A stretch of 64,000 nucleotides of DNA from PCRC01 sp040384665 (GTDB taxonomy: Bacteria > Pseudomonadota > Gammaproteobacteria > Burkholderiales > Burkholderiaceae_C). The stretch is from NCBI GenBank assembly GCA_040384665.1, contig JAZKIY010000010.1:98003-162002 (forward strand), read 5' to 3'. Shown here in pieces: positions 1-8,207 of the stretch. Position numbers and translations under genes: made by a program. Numbering within the stretch: the stretch's first letter is position 1; every line of letters starts with the position of its first letter. The notes below the pieces were generated by a model. The model did not search any database. It was not told the DNA's origin and was given only the letters and a program-made list of their open reading frames with translations.

Positions 1-543
1 AATGCCGGAACCGCACCCGTAATCAAGCACACGGCCCAACGCCGAGCCTGCGGCAGGCGCACCATTCCGCGCGATCCAACGCAAACACATGCGGGTGGTG
101 GGGTGGGTCCCGGTGCCAAAAGCCAGGCCAGGGTCAAGCCGGATCACCTGCTGCGCGGCGGCCGGGGGCTCGTGCCAGGTTGGCACGATCCAGAAGCTGG
201 GCGTGACCTCCACCGGCGTGAACTGCGATTGCGTCAGCCGCACCCAGTCCTGCTCGGGCACCGGGGTGATGGCCAGCGTCTGGCAGCCGGCAAAAAAGTC
301 CTGTGCCGACAACAGCGCCGCCGCTTCATGGGCGCTGGCTTCGGTCGGGAACAGGGCCAGCAGACGTGAGCGCTGCCAGCCGTCTTTGGGGGGCGGCATG
401 CCAGGTTCACCGAACAACGCCTGCTCGGCGTCGGTCTGCGCATCGGCGTCTTCCACGCTGACGCTCAGGGCGTCCAGCGCCTCGAGCGCGTCACTGAGCG
501 TTTCCACACCTTGCTCGGGGCACAACAGGCTGAGTTCAAACAT
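1..543 (-). CDS. prmA: Ribosomal protein L11 methyltransferase PrmA (3' part outside window)
   Basis: This SAM-dependent methyltransferase trimethylates ribosomal protein L11. The 181 visible codons give the N-terminal L11-recognition domain, starting MFELSLLCPE, then the linker and the start of the Rossmann domain. The family motif LDPGLAFGTGTHPTT is followed by the SAM-binding motif VLDYGCGSGI right at the window edge, so the C-terminal part is missing. The ATG at 543 lies 20 bases after the accC stop. The order accB-accC-prmA is usual in beta- and gammaproteobacteria, so it is probably the last gene of the acc operon. Identification is by motifs; the truncation is only the window boundary. 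Confidence 0.93.
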   Translation of the reverse strand, partial: MFELSLLCPEQGVETLSDALEALDALSVSVEDADAQTDAEQALFGEPGMPPPKDGWQRSRLLALFPTEASAHEAAALLSAQDFFAGCQTLAITPVPEQDWVRLTQSQFTPVEVTPSFWIVPTWHEPPAAAQQVIRLDPGLAFGTGTHPTTRMCLRWIARNGAPAAGSALGRVLDYGCGSGI

Positions 544-563
544 TTTGTCGTGCCCGGCCAGGT

Positions 564-1913
564 TCAGCGCGCGCGCTGGCTCAGCCACTCTTCCAGGTAG
601 TGGATGTTGGTGCCACCGGTCATGAAATTGGCGTCCACCATCAGTTCGCGGTGCAGCGGCACGTTGGTGTTGATTCCTTCGATCACTGTTTCGGCCAGCG
701 CGGTCCGCATGCGGGCCAGAGCCTGTTCGCGGGTGTCGCCGTGGGCAATGATTTTGCCAATCATCGAATCGTAGTTGGGCGGCACAAAGTAGTTGGTGTA
801 GGCGTGTGAGTCCACCCGCACCCCGGGCCCGCCCGGCGCGTGCCAGGTGGTGATGCGACCGGGCGATGGGATGAACTTGTACGCGTCTTCGGCGTTGATG
901 CGGCATTCGATCGCATGCCCGCGGATCACCACGTCGCGCTGCGTGAAAGGCAGCCGTTCACCCGCCGCCACCATGATCTGCGTCTTCACGATGTCGATGC
1001 CGGTGGTCATCTCGGTGACCGGGTGCTCCACCTGCACCCGCGTGTTCATTTCGATGAAGTAAAACTCGCCGTTCTCGTACAGGAACTCGAACGTGCCTGC
1101 GCCCCGGTAGCCCAGCTTCTTGCAGGCGGCCGAGCAGCGCTCACCAATGCGCTCGATCAGCTTGCGCGGAATGCCGGGCGCCGGCGCTTCCTCGATCACC
1201 TTTTGGTGGCGCCGCTGCATGGAACAGTCGCGCTCGCCCAGCCAAACCGCATTTTTGTGCTGGTCGGCCATGATCTGGATTTCAATGTGCCGCGGGTTCT
1301 GGAGAAACTTCTCCATGTAGACCTCGGGATTGCCAAAAGCAGCGGCGGCCTCGGCCTTGGTGGTCTGTACCGCGTGGATCAGCGCGGCTTCGGTGTGCAC
1401 CACCCGCATGCCACGGCCACCGCCACCGCCGGCCGCCTTGATGATGACCGGGTAGCCCACCGCCTTGGCAATGCGGCGGATCTGCACCGGGTCGTCCGGC
1501 AACGCGCCTTCGGAGCCAGGCACGCAGGGCACACCGGCCTTGATCATGGTCTGCTTGGCAGAGACCTTGTCGCCCATGATGCGGATCGATTCCGGCGTCG
1601 GGCCGATGAACTGGAAACCACTTTTCTCAACCCGCTCGGCAAAGTCGGCGTTTTCGCTCAGGAAACCGTAACCGGGGTGGATGGCCTCGGCGTCGGTCAC
1701 CTCGGCGGCCGAGATGATGGCCGGCATGTTGAGGTAGCTCAGGCCCGAGGGCGCCGGGCCGATGCAGACCGCTTCGTCGGCCAGCTTGATGTACTTGGCT
1801 TCGCGGTCGGCTTCGGAATAGACCATCACCGCCTTGACGCCCAGCTCGCGGCAGGCACGCTGGATGCGCAGGGCAATTTCGCCGCGGTTGGCGATCAGTA
1901 TTTTCTTGAACAT
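564..1913 (-). CDS. accC: Acetyl-CoA carboxylase, biotin carboxylase subunit AccC
   Basis: AccC carries out the ATP-dependent carboxylation of the biotin on AccB, the first half-reaction of malonyl-CoA synthesis for fatty acids in the cytoplasm. The protein has 449 aa, the same length as the E. coli enzyme. It opens with the family start MFKKILIANRGEIALR and contains the ATP-grasp glycine loop GGGGGRGMRVV near residue 165 and the EMNTRVQVEHPVTE segment of the active site. The frame is open 10 codons further upstream, but the family start at 1913 is preferred. It lies 22 bases after the accB stop and is cotranscribed with it. Confidence 0.96.
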   Translation of the reverse strand: MFKKILIANRGEIALRIQRACRELGVKAVMVYSEADREAKYIKLADEAVCIGPAPSGLSYLNMPAIISAAEVTDAEAIHPGYGFLSENADFAERVEKSGFQFIGPTPESIRIMGDKVSAKQTMIKAGVPCVPGSEGALPDDPVQIRRIAKAVGYPVIIKAAGGGGGRGMRVVHTEAALIHAVQTTKAEAAAAFGNPEVYMEKFLQNPRHIEIQIMADQHKNAVWLGERDCSMQRRHQKVIEEAPAPGIPRKLIERIGERCSAACKKLGYRGAGTFEFLYENGEFYFIEMNTRVQVEHPVTEMTTGIDIVKTQIMVAAGERLPFTQRDVVIRGHAIECRINAEDAYKFIPSPGRITTWHAPGGPGVRVDSHAYTNYFVPPNYDSMIGKIIAHGDTREQALARMRTALAETVIEGINTNVPLHRELMVDANFMTGGTNIHYLEEWLSQRAR

Positions 1914-1935
1914 GGGAAACGGGGGCCTGCCAGCG

Positions 1936-2391
1936 TCACTCAATGACGAACAAAGGCTGGCCGTACTCGACCGCCTCGCCGTTGTCGCTCAGCATCTGCA
2001 CCACCGTGCCGCTCTTGTCGGCCTCGATCTCGTTCAGGATCTTCATCGCTTCAATGATGCAGATGGTCTCGCCTTCCTTGATCTGGCTGCCAATCTCAAC
2101 AAAAGGCTTGGCACCGGGGCTGGGCGAGCGGTAGAAGGTGCCCACCATGGGCGACTTCACCACATGGCCTGCCGGTACAGCGGGAGCGGCCGGAACAGCG
2201 GCTACGGGCGCGGCGGCAGGTGCACTTTGCACCATGGGGGCGGCCATTTGGGCTGGACCGTAGGCGACCATCGGCATGGCACCCCCCCCCTTGACGATGC
2301 GCACTTTGCCCTCGGCTTCGGTGATTTCCAGTTCCGACACATTGGACTCGGACACGAGGTCGATCAAGGTCTTGAGTTTGCGCAAATCCAT
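1936..2391 (-). CDS. accB: Biotin carboxyl carrier protein of acetyl-CoA carboxylase AccB
   Basis: AccB carries biotin between AccC and the carboxyltransferase. The protein has 151 aa. The N-terminal helix begins MDLRKLKTLIDLV, an Ala/Pro-rich flexible linker covers roughly residues 45-75, and the C-terminal biotinyl domain has the EAMK motif, with Lys117 as the predicted biotinylation site. The ATG at 2391 is preferred to a GTG two codons upstream because GAGG sits five bases before the ATG and because the family starts MD[IL]RK. It is the first gene of accB-accC-prmA, with a good promoter immediately upstream. Confidence 0.95.
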   Translation of the reverse strand: MDLRKLKTLIDLVSESNVSELEITEAEGKVRIVKGGGAMPMVAYGPAQMAAPMVQSAPAAAPVAAVPAAPAVPAGHVVKSPMVGTFYRSPSPGAKPFVEIGSQIKEGETICIIEAMKILNEIEADKSGTVVQMLSDNGEAVEYGQPLFVIE

Positions 2392-2441
2392 AGGCACCTC
2401 AGGTATTTTTGTTGACTATTTGTTGCCAAGTAGCATTTATT

Positions 2442-2470
2442 TGTATAGAAAACCACTCAATTGCAGTCAA
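2442..2470 (-). promoter_or_regulatory. Sigma70-type promoter of the accB-accC-prmA operon
   Basis: On the minus strand a TTGACT box (2470-2465) is separated by exactly 17 bases from TATACA (2447-2442), about 50 bases before the accB start. The region is AT-richer than its surroundings. The match to the sigma70 consensus is seen directly; activity is inferred. Confidence 0.7.
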
Positions 2471-2647
2471 TACAAAATTGGCGACTTGGCAGAAGCACGT
2501 ATTCTAGTGCATGCGGGTGCGGCCGATGTGCCGGACGCAGCGACAGGGAGCAGGCCGTTGTGGCCGGGTGGCGGGCCGTTGCCGCCACGAAAAAAACCAG
2601 CCGCGAATGTAACCCAAAAAATGCCGCGGTCGCCAAAAACAGCGATG

Positions 2648-3244
2648 TCAGCGCAATTGCCGCCACTGGGCCAGATCTTCAGGGTGGACCTTGCCCATCT
2701 TGCGCTGCAGCACACTGCCGGCCGCACCCAGCACCACGGTGAACGGCAAGGCGCCACTCACATTGCCCAGCGCCTTGCCCAACTCGGTGCCGCCAAACCC
2801 GGCCAGGCCACTGGGAAAACTGAGCGGCGTTTTCTGCAGAAAGGCCTTCACCGCACTGGGTTGGTCCACCGCCAGGCCCAGCACCTGCCAGCCATTGGCC
2901 GCGTTGTCGCGGTAGAAACGGTCGAGCAATGGCAGTTCTTCGATGCAGGGCGGGCACCAGGTTGCCCAAAAATTCACCAGCAGGGGCTTGCCCGCGAACA
3001 ACGCCAGCGCCAGCGGTTCGCCCGCCGGGGTGTCAAAACGCTGCGACCACAGCAGGGTTTCCGCCGGGCTGAGCGCGGCGGCGTGCGGCGACGCGGCAGG
3101 TCCGCCTTGCATTTTCAAGCCCATCCCCACCCCGCCCGCCACCGCGAGCGTGGCCACACCGCCCAGCAGCAGGGTGCGCCGCGCGGTGGACGGTGGCGTG
3201 TCGCCGGCCATGGCGGTGTCGGGTGGCGTCTCAGGCGGGCGCAT
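2648..3244 (-). CDS. TlpA-family thioredoxin-like protein, probably periplasmic
   Basis: This 198-residue thioredoxin-fold protein has the active site WCPPC at residues 96-100 inside NFWATWCPPCIEELP, typical of TlpA/ResA-like disulfide reductases. The N-terminus has a twin arginine followed by a hydrophobic stretch (ARRTLLLGGVATLAVAGG, about residues 21-38), so it is probably exported or membrane-anchored, possibly through Tat. It overlaps the end of the upstream nucleotidyltransferase-like gene by 14 bases if it starts at 3244; an internal ATG at 3211 would still keep the signal. Relatives serve cytochrome c maturation or general periplasmic thiol reduction, and no specific partner is visible here. 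Confidence 0.85.
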   Translation of the reverse strand: MRPPETPPDTAMAGDTPPSTARRTLLLGGVATLAVAGGVGMGLKMQGGPAASPHAAALSPAETLLWSQRFDTPAGEPLALALFAGKPLLVNFWATWCPPCIEELPLLDRFYRDNAANGWQVLGLAVDQPSAVKAFLQKTPLSFPSGLAGFGGTELGKALGNVSGALPFTVVLGAAGSVLQRKMGKVHPEDLAQWRQLR

Positions 3245-3836
3245 GGTTCGGGTCTTTCTGTAGCAGTTGGGTCAAGGCCTGCAGGTCACCCCGCTGGCTG
3301 CGGCCTTGCGCGTCCAGGCCGGGCGCGTGGCGCAGGTCGTCGTAGTCGTGGAGGGTCAGGTGCAGGCCAATGTCTTCGCCCAGCTCGGCCGCGTGCACGC
3401 TCAGGCTCAGCACCTGGGTCGGTTCGCCGCGAAAACTGCTGACCATGTTGGCGGTGTAGCGCAGCCTCTGGTCAATCAGCGCGATGTCGACCGCTTTGGC
3501 GTCATCGCAAAACAGATGCAGGTGGATGTCCGACAGCCGGGTGGCGGTGCCGCGCCAGACCGCGCCCACCAGATACGGCCGGAAAGGCGCCAGCCGCGCC
3601 ATCCAGAGCGCGGCCAGCCGGCGCAGCGCCGCCAGTTCGCCCGGCTGGGTGTCGGCACAAAACAGCGCCAGGTACTCGCGCACCGCGTCTTCCACCGCAG
3701 CGTTGTCCGGCAGGCTGGCGCGGGCCGACAGGCCCATGTGCTTGACGGCACGGCGCTTGGCGGGCCCGAATTCCAGCCCTTCTTCCACCACCATGCGGGC
3801 GGCGGTGGCGGCGATCTCGGCTTTGAGGCTGTCCAT
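3231..3836 (-). CDS. Conserved protein with nucleotidyltransferase-like region, beside mpl
   Basis: This is a protein of about 201 aa of unproven function. The N-terminal third is helical and charged. The middle contains GAVWRGTATRLSDIHLHLF (near residue 112), which resembles the G-S-x-(n)-D-x-[DH] hairpin of the polymerase-beta nucleotidyltransferase fold, although the second acidic residue is replaced by His. The start at 3836 (MDSLKAEI) is preferred to one five codons upstream. It is transcribed divergently from mpl and overlaps the TlpA-like gene. I recall similar proteins next to mpl in other Burkholderiales, sometimes named after the neighbouring ligase; that name should not be copied, because no Mur ligase motif is present. 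Confidence 0.7.
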   Translation of the reverse strand: MDSLKAEIAATAARMVVEEGLEFGPAKRRAVKHMGLSARASLPDNAAVEDAVREYLALFCADTQPGELAALRRLAALWMARLAPFRPYLVGAVWRGTATRLSDIHLHLFCDDAKAVDIALIDQRLRYTANMVSSFRGEPTQVLSLSVHAAELGEDIGLHLTLHDYDDLRHAPGLDAQGRSQRGDLQALTQLLQKDPNHAPA

Positions 3837-3904
3837 GCGCGCATTCTGCATGGGTTGGCTGTGGCACGGCGGGGCGGGGCTTTTGACGCTTGCCAGCCGC
3901 GGGC

Positions 3905-3971
3905 TCGGCGCTATTTATTTCATAGCTGCATCGGTAAATCTGGCTAGGGCTGGCGCTTGAATTGGCGTGCA
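3905..3971. repeat. Dispersed short repeat, intergenic copy upstream of mpl
   Basis: An AT-richer stretch carries TTCATAGCTGC followed about 22 bases later by CTAGGGCT, then GCGCTTG. The same words, in either orientation, recur near 8208, 16260, 24033, 29024, 43962 and 46367. This copy lies in the divergent intergenic region in front of mpl. Such AGCGCTTG/CTAGGG-type palindromic elements are, as I recall, common in Comamonadaceae genomes. Confidence 0.5.
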
Positions 3972-3989
3972 AAGCACTAAAATCCGGCC

Positions 3990-5348
3990 ATGCACATCCA
4001 TATTCTGGGCATTTGCGGCACCTTCATGGGTGGCGTGGCCGCCCTGGCCCGCGAAGCCGGGCACAAAGTCACCGGCTGCGATGCTGGCGTTTACCCACCG
4101 ATGAGCGACCAGCTGCGCGCCCTGGGCATCGAACTGATCGAAGGTTTTGGTGCCGACCAGCTCACGCTGAAGCCCGACGTGTTCGTGGTCGGCAACGTTG
4201 TCAGCCGTGCCCACACCGCCGCAGGGCCGAAGTTTCCATTGATGGAAGCCATCCTCGACGCCGGTCTGCCTTACACCAGTGGCCCGCAGTGGCTGGCCGA
4301 ACACGTGCTGCACGGCCGCCATGTGCTGGCGGTGGCGGGTACCCACGGCAAAACCACCACCACCGGAATGTTGGCATGGGTTCTGGAACAGGCGGGTTTG
4401 CAGCCGGGGTTTCTGGTGGGCGGCGTGCCATTGAACTTTGGGGTCTCGGCACGTTTGGGCACAGGCCACACCTTCGCGATTGAAGCAGACGAGTACGACA
4501 CCGCCTTTTTCGACAAGCGCAGCAAGTTCGTCCACTACCGGCCACGCACCGCCATCCTGAACAACCTCGAGTTCGACCACGCGGACATTTTTGACGACCT
4601 CGCCGCCATCGAGCGGCAGTTCCACCACCTGGTGCGCACCGTGCCGGCGCAGGGCCAGGTGGTGTTCAATGCCGAGCAGGCCAGCCTTCAGCGGGTGCTG
4701 GCGCAGGGCTGCTGGAGCGGCCGGGCCGGTTTTGGCACCGGTGGCGACTGGGCCTTTGAAGGCCCCCCCAATGCGTTTGCGGTGCTGCACCACGGCCAGC
4801 GCGTGGCCGAAGTGGCCTGGGAACTCGCCGGGGTGCACAACCAGATGAACGCGCTGGCGGCCATCGCGGCGGCGGCGCATGTGGGTGTGGCGCCGGCCCA
4901 AGCAGCGCAGGCACTGGCCAGCTTTCGCAATGTGCGGCGCCGGCTGGAGGTGCGCGGCAGCGTGAACGGCATCACCGTCTACGACGACTTTGCCCACCAC
5001 CCGACCGCCATAACCACCACGGTGGACGGCCTGCGCCGGCAGGTGGGCGCGGCCCGCATCCTCGCGGTGTTCGAGCCGCGCAGCAACACCATGAAGCTGG
5101 GCACCATGGCCGCGCAGCTGCCCGACAGCCTGGTTCAAGCTGACCTGGCGTTCTGCCACGCCGGCGGATTGGACTGGGATGTGCGGGCCGCGCTGGCCCC
5201 GATGGGTGCGCGGGCGGTGGTGGCCGACAGCGTGGACGCGCTGGTGGGCCAGGTGGTGGCCGCCGCCCGCAGCGGCGACCACATCTTGTGCATGAGCAAT
5301 GGCAGCTTCGGCGGGATCCACGCCCGCCTGCTCACCGCACTGGCCTGA
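3990..5348 (+). CDS. mpl: UDP-N-acetylmuramate:L-alanyl-gamma-D-glutamyl-meso-diaminopimelate ligase Mpl
   Basis: Mpl reattaches the recycled murein tripeptide L-Ala-gamma-D-Glu-meso-DAP to UDP-MurNAc and so feeds turnover products back into peptidoglycan synthesis in the cytoplasm. The protein has 452 aa, a normal length. The N-terminal motif HILGICGTFMGGVA distinguishes Mpl from MurC. The ATP P-loop GTHGKTTTTGM is near residue 117, followed by EADEYDTAFFDKRSKF and the C-terminal domain with FEPRSNTMK. It is a single gene on the plus strand, convergent with aroG (10 bases apart). Dependence on meso-DAP fits the presence of dapF and a DNPR-type MurE in the same window. Confidence 0.95.
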   Translation: MHIHILGICGTFMGGVAALAREAGHKVTGCDAGVYPPMSDQLRALGIELIEGFGADQLTLKPDVFVVGNVVSRAHTAAGPKFPLMEAILDAGLPYTSGPQWLAEHVLHGRHVLAVAGTHGKTTTTGMLAWVLEQAGLQPGFLVGGVPLNFGVSARLGTGHTFAIEADEYDTAFFDKRSKFVHYRPRTAILNNLEFDHADIFDDLAAIERQFHHLVRTVPAQGQVVFNAEQASLQRVLAQGCWSGRAGFGTGGDWAFEGPPNAFAVLHHGQRVAEVAWELAGVHNQMNALAAIAAAAHVGVAPAQAAQALASFRNVRRRLEVRGSVNGITVYDDFAHHPTAITTTVDGLRRQVGAARILAVFEPRSNTMKLGTMAAQLPDSLVQADLAFCHAGGLDWDVRAALAPMGARAVVADSVDALVGQVVAAARSGDHILCMSNGSFGGIHARLLTALA

Positions 5349-5357
5349 GGCCCTGGG

Positions 5358-6479
5358 TCAGCCCCGGCGCGCCTTGACCGCGTCGGACAGGATTTGCAGC
5401 GACTGCAGCGAGTCGTCCCAGTTCAGGCAGGCGTCGGTGATGCTTTGGCCGTAGGCCAGCTTGGACGCGTCGTCCTTGCCGGGGGTGAACTTTTGCGCGC
5501 CGCCGTTCAGGTGGCTTTCCACCATCACACCGAACACACTGCGCGAGCCACCGGCAATCTGGCCGCCGATGTCGCGCGCCACTTCCAGCTGCTTCTCGTG
5601 CTGCTTGCTGCTGTTGGCGTGGCTGAAATCGACCATCAGCGAGGCCGGCAGCTTGGCGGCTTCCAGGTCCTTGCAGGCGGCGGCCACACTGGCAGCGTCG
5701 TAGTTCGGACCCTTGCCGCCGCGCAAAATCACGTGGCAGTCCTGGTTGCCGCGGGTCTGCACGATCGCGACCTGGCCGTTCTTGTGGACGGACAAAAAGT
5801 GGTGCGGGCGCGAGGCCGACTGGATGGCGTCGGTGGCGATCTTGATGTTGCCGTCGGTGCCGTTCTTGAAGCCGATCGGGGCGGAGAGGCCGGAGGCCAG
5901 CTCGCGGTGGATCTGGCTTTCGGTGGTGCGGGCGCCGATGGCGCCCCAGGCGATCAGGTCACCGATGTACTGCGGTGAAATCACGTCCAGAAACTCGCTG
6001 CCGGCCGGCAGGCCGAGGCGGTTGATGTCGATCAGCAGCTGGCGGGCGATGCGCAGGCCCTCGTCGATGCGGTAGCTTTCGTCGAGGTAAGGGTCGTTGA
6101 TCAGGCCCTTCCAGCCGACCGTGGTGCGCGGCTTCTCGAAGTAGACGCGCATCACGATTTCCAGCGTGTCGGCGTACTTCTCGCGCTGGGCTTTCAGGCG
6201 TGCGGCGTATTCCAGCGCGGCCTTGGGGTCGTGGATGGAGCACGGCCCGATGATCACCAACAGGCGGTCGTCTTCGCCCGCCATGATGTTGTGGATGGTC
6301 TTGCGGGTCTGCGTGATCAGCGTTTCCACCGGCGTGTTGCGGATGGGAAAGAAGCGGATCAAATGTTCGGGTGGGGGCAACACGTTGATGTCCTGGATGC
6401 GTTCGTCGTCGGTCTGGCTGGTCTTGTCGACGGTCGCGTACCAGGCGTCGCTGCTGGGCACGTTGGATTTGTTGGTCAT
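5358..6479 (-). CDS. aroG: 3-deoxy-7-phosphoheptulonate (DAHP) synthase, class I
   Basis: AroG condenses phosphoenolpyruvate and erythrose 4-phosphate, the first committed step of aromatic amino acid synthesis. The protein has 373 aa and is of the AroG/F/H type. Typical motifs include IIGPCSIHD, MRVYFEKPRTTVGWKG, GARTTESQIHRELASG, GFKNGTDG and the metal-site segment VDFSHANSSK. The ATG at 6479 is chosen over one nine codons upstream because GAGGAGCG lies six bases before it and the upstream ATG sits in the 3' flank of an attenuator hairpin. Expression is probably controlled by that attenuator and its Tyr/Phe-rich leader peptide. Whether the enzyme is Phe- or Tyr-inhibited cannot be decided from the sequence. 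Confidence 0.94.
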   Translation of the reverse strand: MTNKSNVPSSDAWYATVDKTSQTDDERIQDINVLPPPEHLIRFFPIRNTPVETLITQTRKTIHNIMAGEDDRLLVIIGPCSIHDPKAALEYAARLKAQREKYADTLEIVMRVYFEKPRTTVGWKGLINDPYLDESYRIDEGLRIARQLLIDINRLGLPAGSEFLDVISPQYIGDLIAWGAIGARTTESQIHRELASGLSAPIGFKNGTDGNIKIATDAIQSASRPHHFLSVHKNGQVAIVQTRGNQDCHVILRGGKGPNYDAASVAAACKDLEAAKLPASLMVDFSHANSSKQHEKQLEVARDIGGQIAGGSRSVFGVMVESHLNGGAQKFTPGKDDASKLAYGQSITDACLNWDDSLQSLQILSDAVKARRG

Positions 6480-6506
6480 CGGTCGCTCCTCAAAAAAATC
6501 GGGCAT

Positions 6507-6537
6507 AAAAAAACCGCCGGGCTTGCAGGCCGGCGGT
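6507..6537 (-). terminator. Intrinsic terminator of the aroG attenuator
   Basis: Read on the minus strand, a 7-bp GC stem CCGCCGG (6536-6530) / CCGGCGG (6520-6514) with a short loop is followed directly by seven T (6513-6507), ending 28 bases before the aroG start codon. A terminator between the leader and the gene start is the hallmark of attenuation. The 5' arm can alternatively pair with a second CCGGCGG copy inside the leader (6585-6579). Confidence 0.85.
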
Positions 6538-6559
6538 TGTTTCGAGAATCTGGTTCGCT

Positions 6560-6628
6560 TTACGCGCGCACCTCTCGTCCGCCGGAGACCGGGAACGTAA
6601 AGTAAAAATGGAAGTAGGCGCGTTGCAT
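6560..6628 (-). CDS. Aromatic-residue-rich leader peptide controlling aroG
   Basis: This 22-codon open frame (ATG at 6628, TAA at 6560-6562) has residues 5-12 reading YFHFYFTF: six aromatic residues in eight codons, four Phe and two Tyr. It sits between the tldD stop and the aroG attenuator, on the same strand as aroG. A CCGGCGG word within codons 15-17 is identical to the 3' arm of the downstream terminator and can therefore pair with its 5' arm. This matches the four-segment logic of trp/phe-type attenuators: ribosome stalling on Phe/Tyr codons would favour the antiterminator. The ribosome binding site is weak. The peptide itself is predicted to be only a sensor. Confidence 0.8.
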   Translation of the reverse strand: MQRAYFHFYFTFPVSGGREVRA

Positions 6629-6654
6629 AGGTTTGAAATGTAGCACAGGCCCGG

Positions 6655-8160
6655 TCAGGCGGTGCCGCCCACCGTCAAGCCGTCAATCCGCAGCGTTGGC
6701 TGGCCAACGCCGACCGGCACGCTCTGACCTTCCTTGCCGCAGGTGCCGACACCGCTGTCCAGCGCCATGTCGTTGCCGATCATGGTGACTTTTTTCAGCG
6801 ACTCGGGGCCATTGCCAACGATGGTGGCGCCCTTCACCGGGTACAGAATCTTGCCGTTTTCCACCCAGTAGGCTTCGCTGGCCGAGAACACGAACTTGCC
6901 GCTGGTGATGTCCACCTGGCCGCCGCCGAAGTTGGTGGCGTACAGGCCTTTCTTGATGCTGGCCACAATCTCGTCTGCGGTTTTGTCGCCGCCCAGCATG
7001 TAGGTGTTGGTCATGCGCGGCATCGGGATGTGGGCGTAGCTCTCGCGGCGGCCATTGCCGGTGGGCTTGACGCCCATCAGACGCGCGTTCAGGCTGTCCT
7101 GGATGTAGCCTTTCAGGATGCCGTCCTCGATCAGCACGTTGCGCTGCGAGGCGTTGCCTTCGTCGTCCACGTTCAGCGAGCCGCGGCGGTCAGCAATGGT
7201 GCCGTCGTCCAGCACGGTGACGCCCTTGGCCGCGACACGCTGGCCGATGCGGCCGCTAAAGGCGCTGCTGCCCTTGCGGTTGAAGTCGCCTTCCAGCCCG
7301 TGGCCAATGGCCTCGTGCAGCAGGATGCCGGGCCAGCCGGGGCCGAGCACCACGGTCATTTCGCCGGCTGGGGCCGGGCGCGATTCGAGGTTGGTCAGTG
7401 CGGCGGCCACGGCTTCGTCCACGTACTGGCTGATGCGCGCGTCGTCAAAATAGGCCAGGCCAAAACGCCCACCGCCACCGGCCGAGCCCATTTCGCGGCG
7501 GCCGTTTTGTTCGGCGATCACCGTCACGCTGAGGCGCACCAGCGGCCGCACGTCGGCGGCCAGCGTGCCGTCGGCCCGGGCCACCATCACCACGTCGTAC
7601 TCGCCAGCCAGGCCGGCCATCACCTGCGCCACGCGCGGGTCCTTGGCGCGGGCCAGTGTTTCCACCTTGCCGAGCAGCGCCACCTTGGAGGTGCTGTCGA
7701 GCGTGGCAATCGGGTCCATGCCACGGTACAGCGAGCGGCTCCTGGCAATTTTGTTGGCCGGCACCTTGATGCGGCCATTGCCAGCGCTGGCGCCAATGGT
7801 GCGCACGGTGCGCGCGGCGTCGAGCAGGGAGGCCTCGGAAATGTCGTCGGAATAGGCAAAAGCGGTTTTCTCACCGCTGACCGCGCGCACGCCCACGCCC
7901 TGGTCAATGCTGAAGCTGCCGGTTTTCACAATGCCCTCTTCCAGGCTCCAGCCTTCGCTGCGGGTGTACTGGAAATACAGGTCGGCATCGTCCACCTTGT
8001 GCGCCTTGATCTCTGCCAGCGCCTTGGCAATGTGCGACTCGTTCAGGCCGAACGGCGCCAGCAGCAGGCTTTTGGCCACCTCCAACCGCTCGGCGGTGGA
8101 CTGGGCTTGGGGGGCGGCTTTGGAGGAAAGCGACGGGGTCTTGAGGCGTGGTGCAAGCAT
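6655..8160 (-). CDS. tldD: Metalloprotease TldD
   Basis: TldD is one half of the TldD/TldE zinc metalloprotease that processes or degrades unfolded peptides, such as microcin B17 precursor and CcdA in E. coli. The protein has 501 aa. The TldD-specific HExxxH-type motif HEAIGHGLEGDFNRKGSS is near residue 279, and the C-terminal segment has the conserved MTNTYMLGG and TIVGNGPESL motifs. The start at 8160 (MLAPRL) is preferred to one ten codons upstream. The tldE/pmbA partner is not in the window. It lies just upstream of the aroG leader on the same strand; the leader could be read from a promoter inside the tldD end. Confidence 0.94.
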   Translation of the reverse strand: MLAPRLKTPSLSSKAAPQAQSTAERLEVAKSLLLAPFGLNESHIAKALAEIKAHKVDDADLYFQYTRSEGWSLEEGIVKTGSFSIDQGVGVRAVSGEKTAFAYSDDISEASLLDAARTVRTIGASAGNGRIKVPANKIARSRSLYRGMDPIATLDSTSKVALLGKVETLARAKDPRVAQVMAGLAGEYDVVMVARADGTLAADVRPLVRLSVTVIAEQNGRREMGSAGGGGRFGLAYFDDARISQYVDEAVAAALTNLESRPAPAGEMTVVLGPGWPGILLHEAIGHGLEGDFNRKGSSAFSGRIGQRVAAKGVTVLDDGTIADRRGSLNVDDEGNASQRNVLIEDGILKGYIQDSLNARLMGVKPTGNGRRESYAHIPMPRMTNTYMLGGDKTADEIVASIKKGLYATNFGGGQVDITSGKFVFSASEAYWVENGKILYPVKGATIVGNGPESLKKVTMIGNDMALDSGVGTCGKEGQSVPVGVGQPTLRIDGLTVGGTA

Positions 8161-8207
8161 GGCCCCATTGTAGGGATTCACGCGCCGCACGGCTGGGGCA
8201 GGGTCAC

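Noticed and set aside
3915..5321. Open frame of 468 codons on the minus strand
   Set aside because: Antisense to mpl, which has all ligase motifs.
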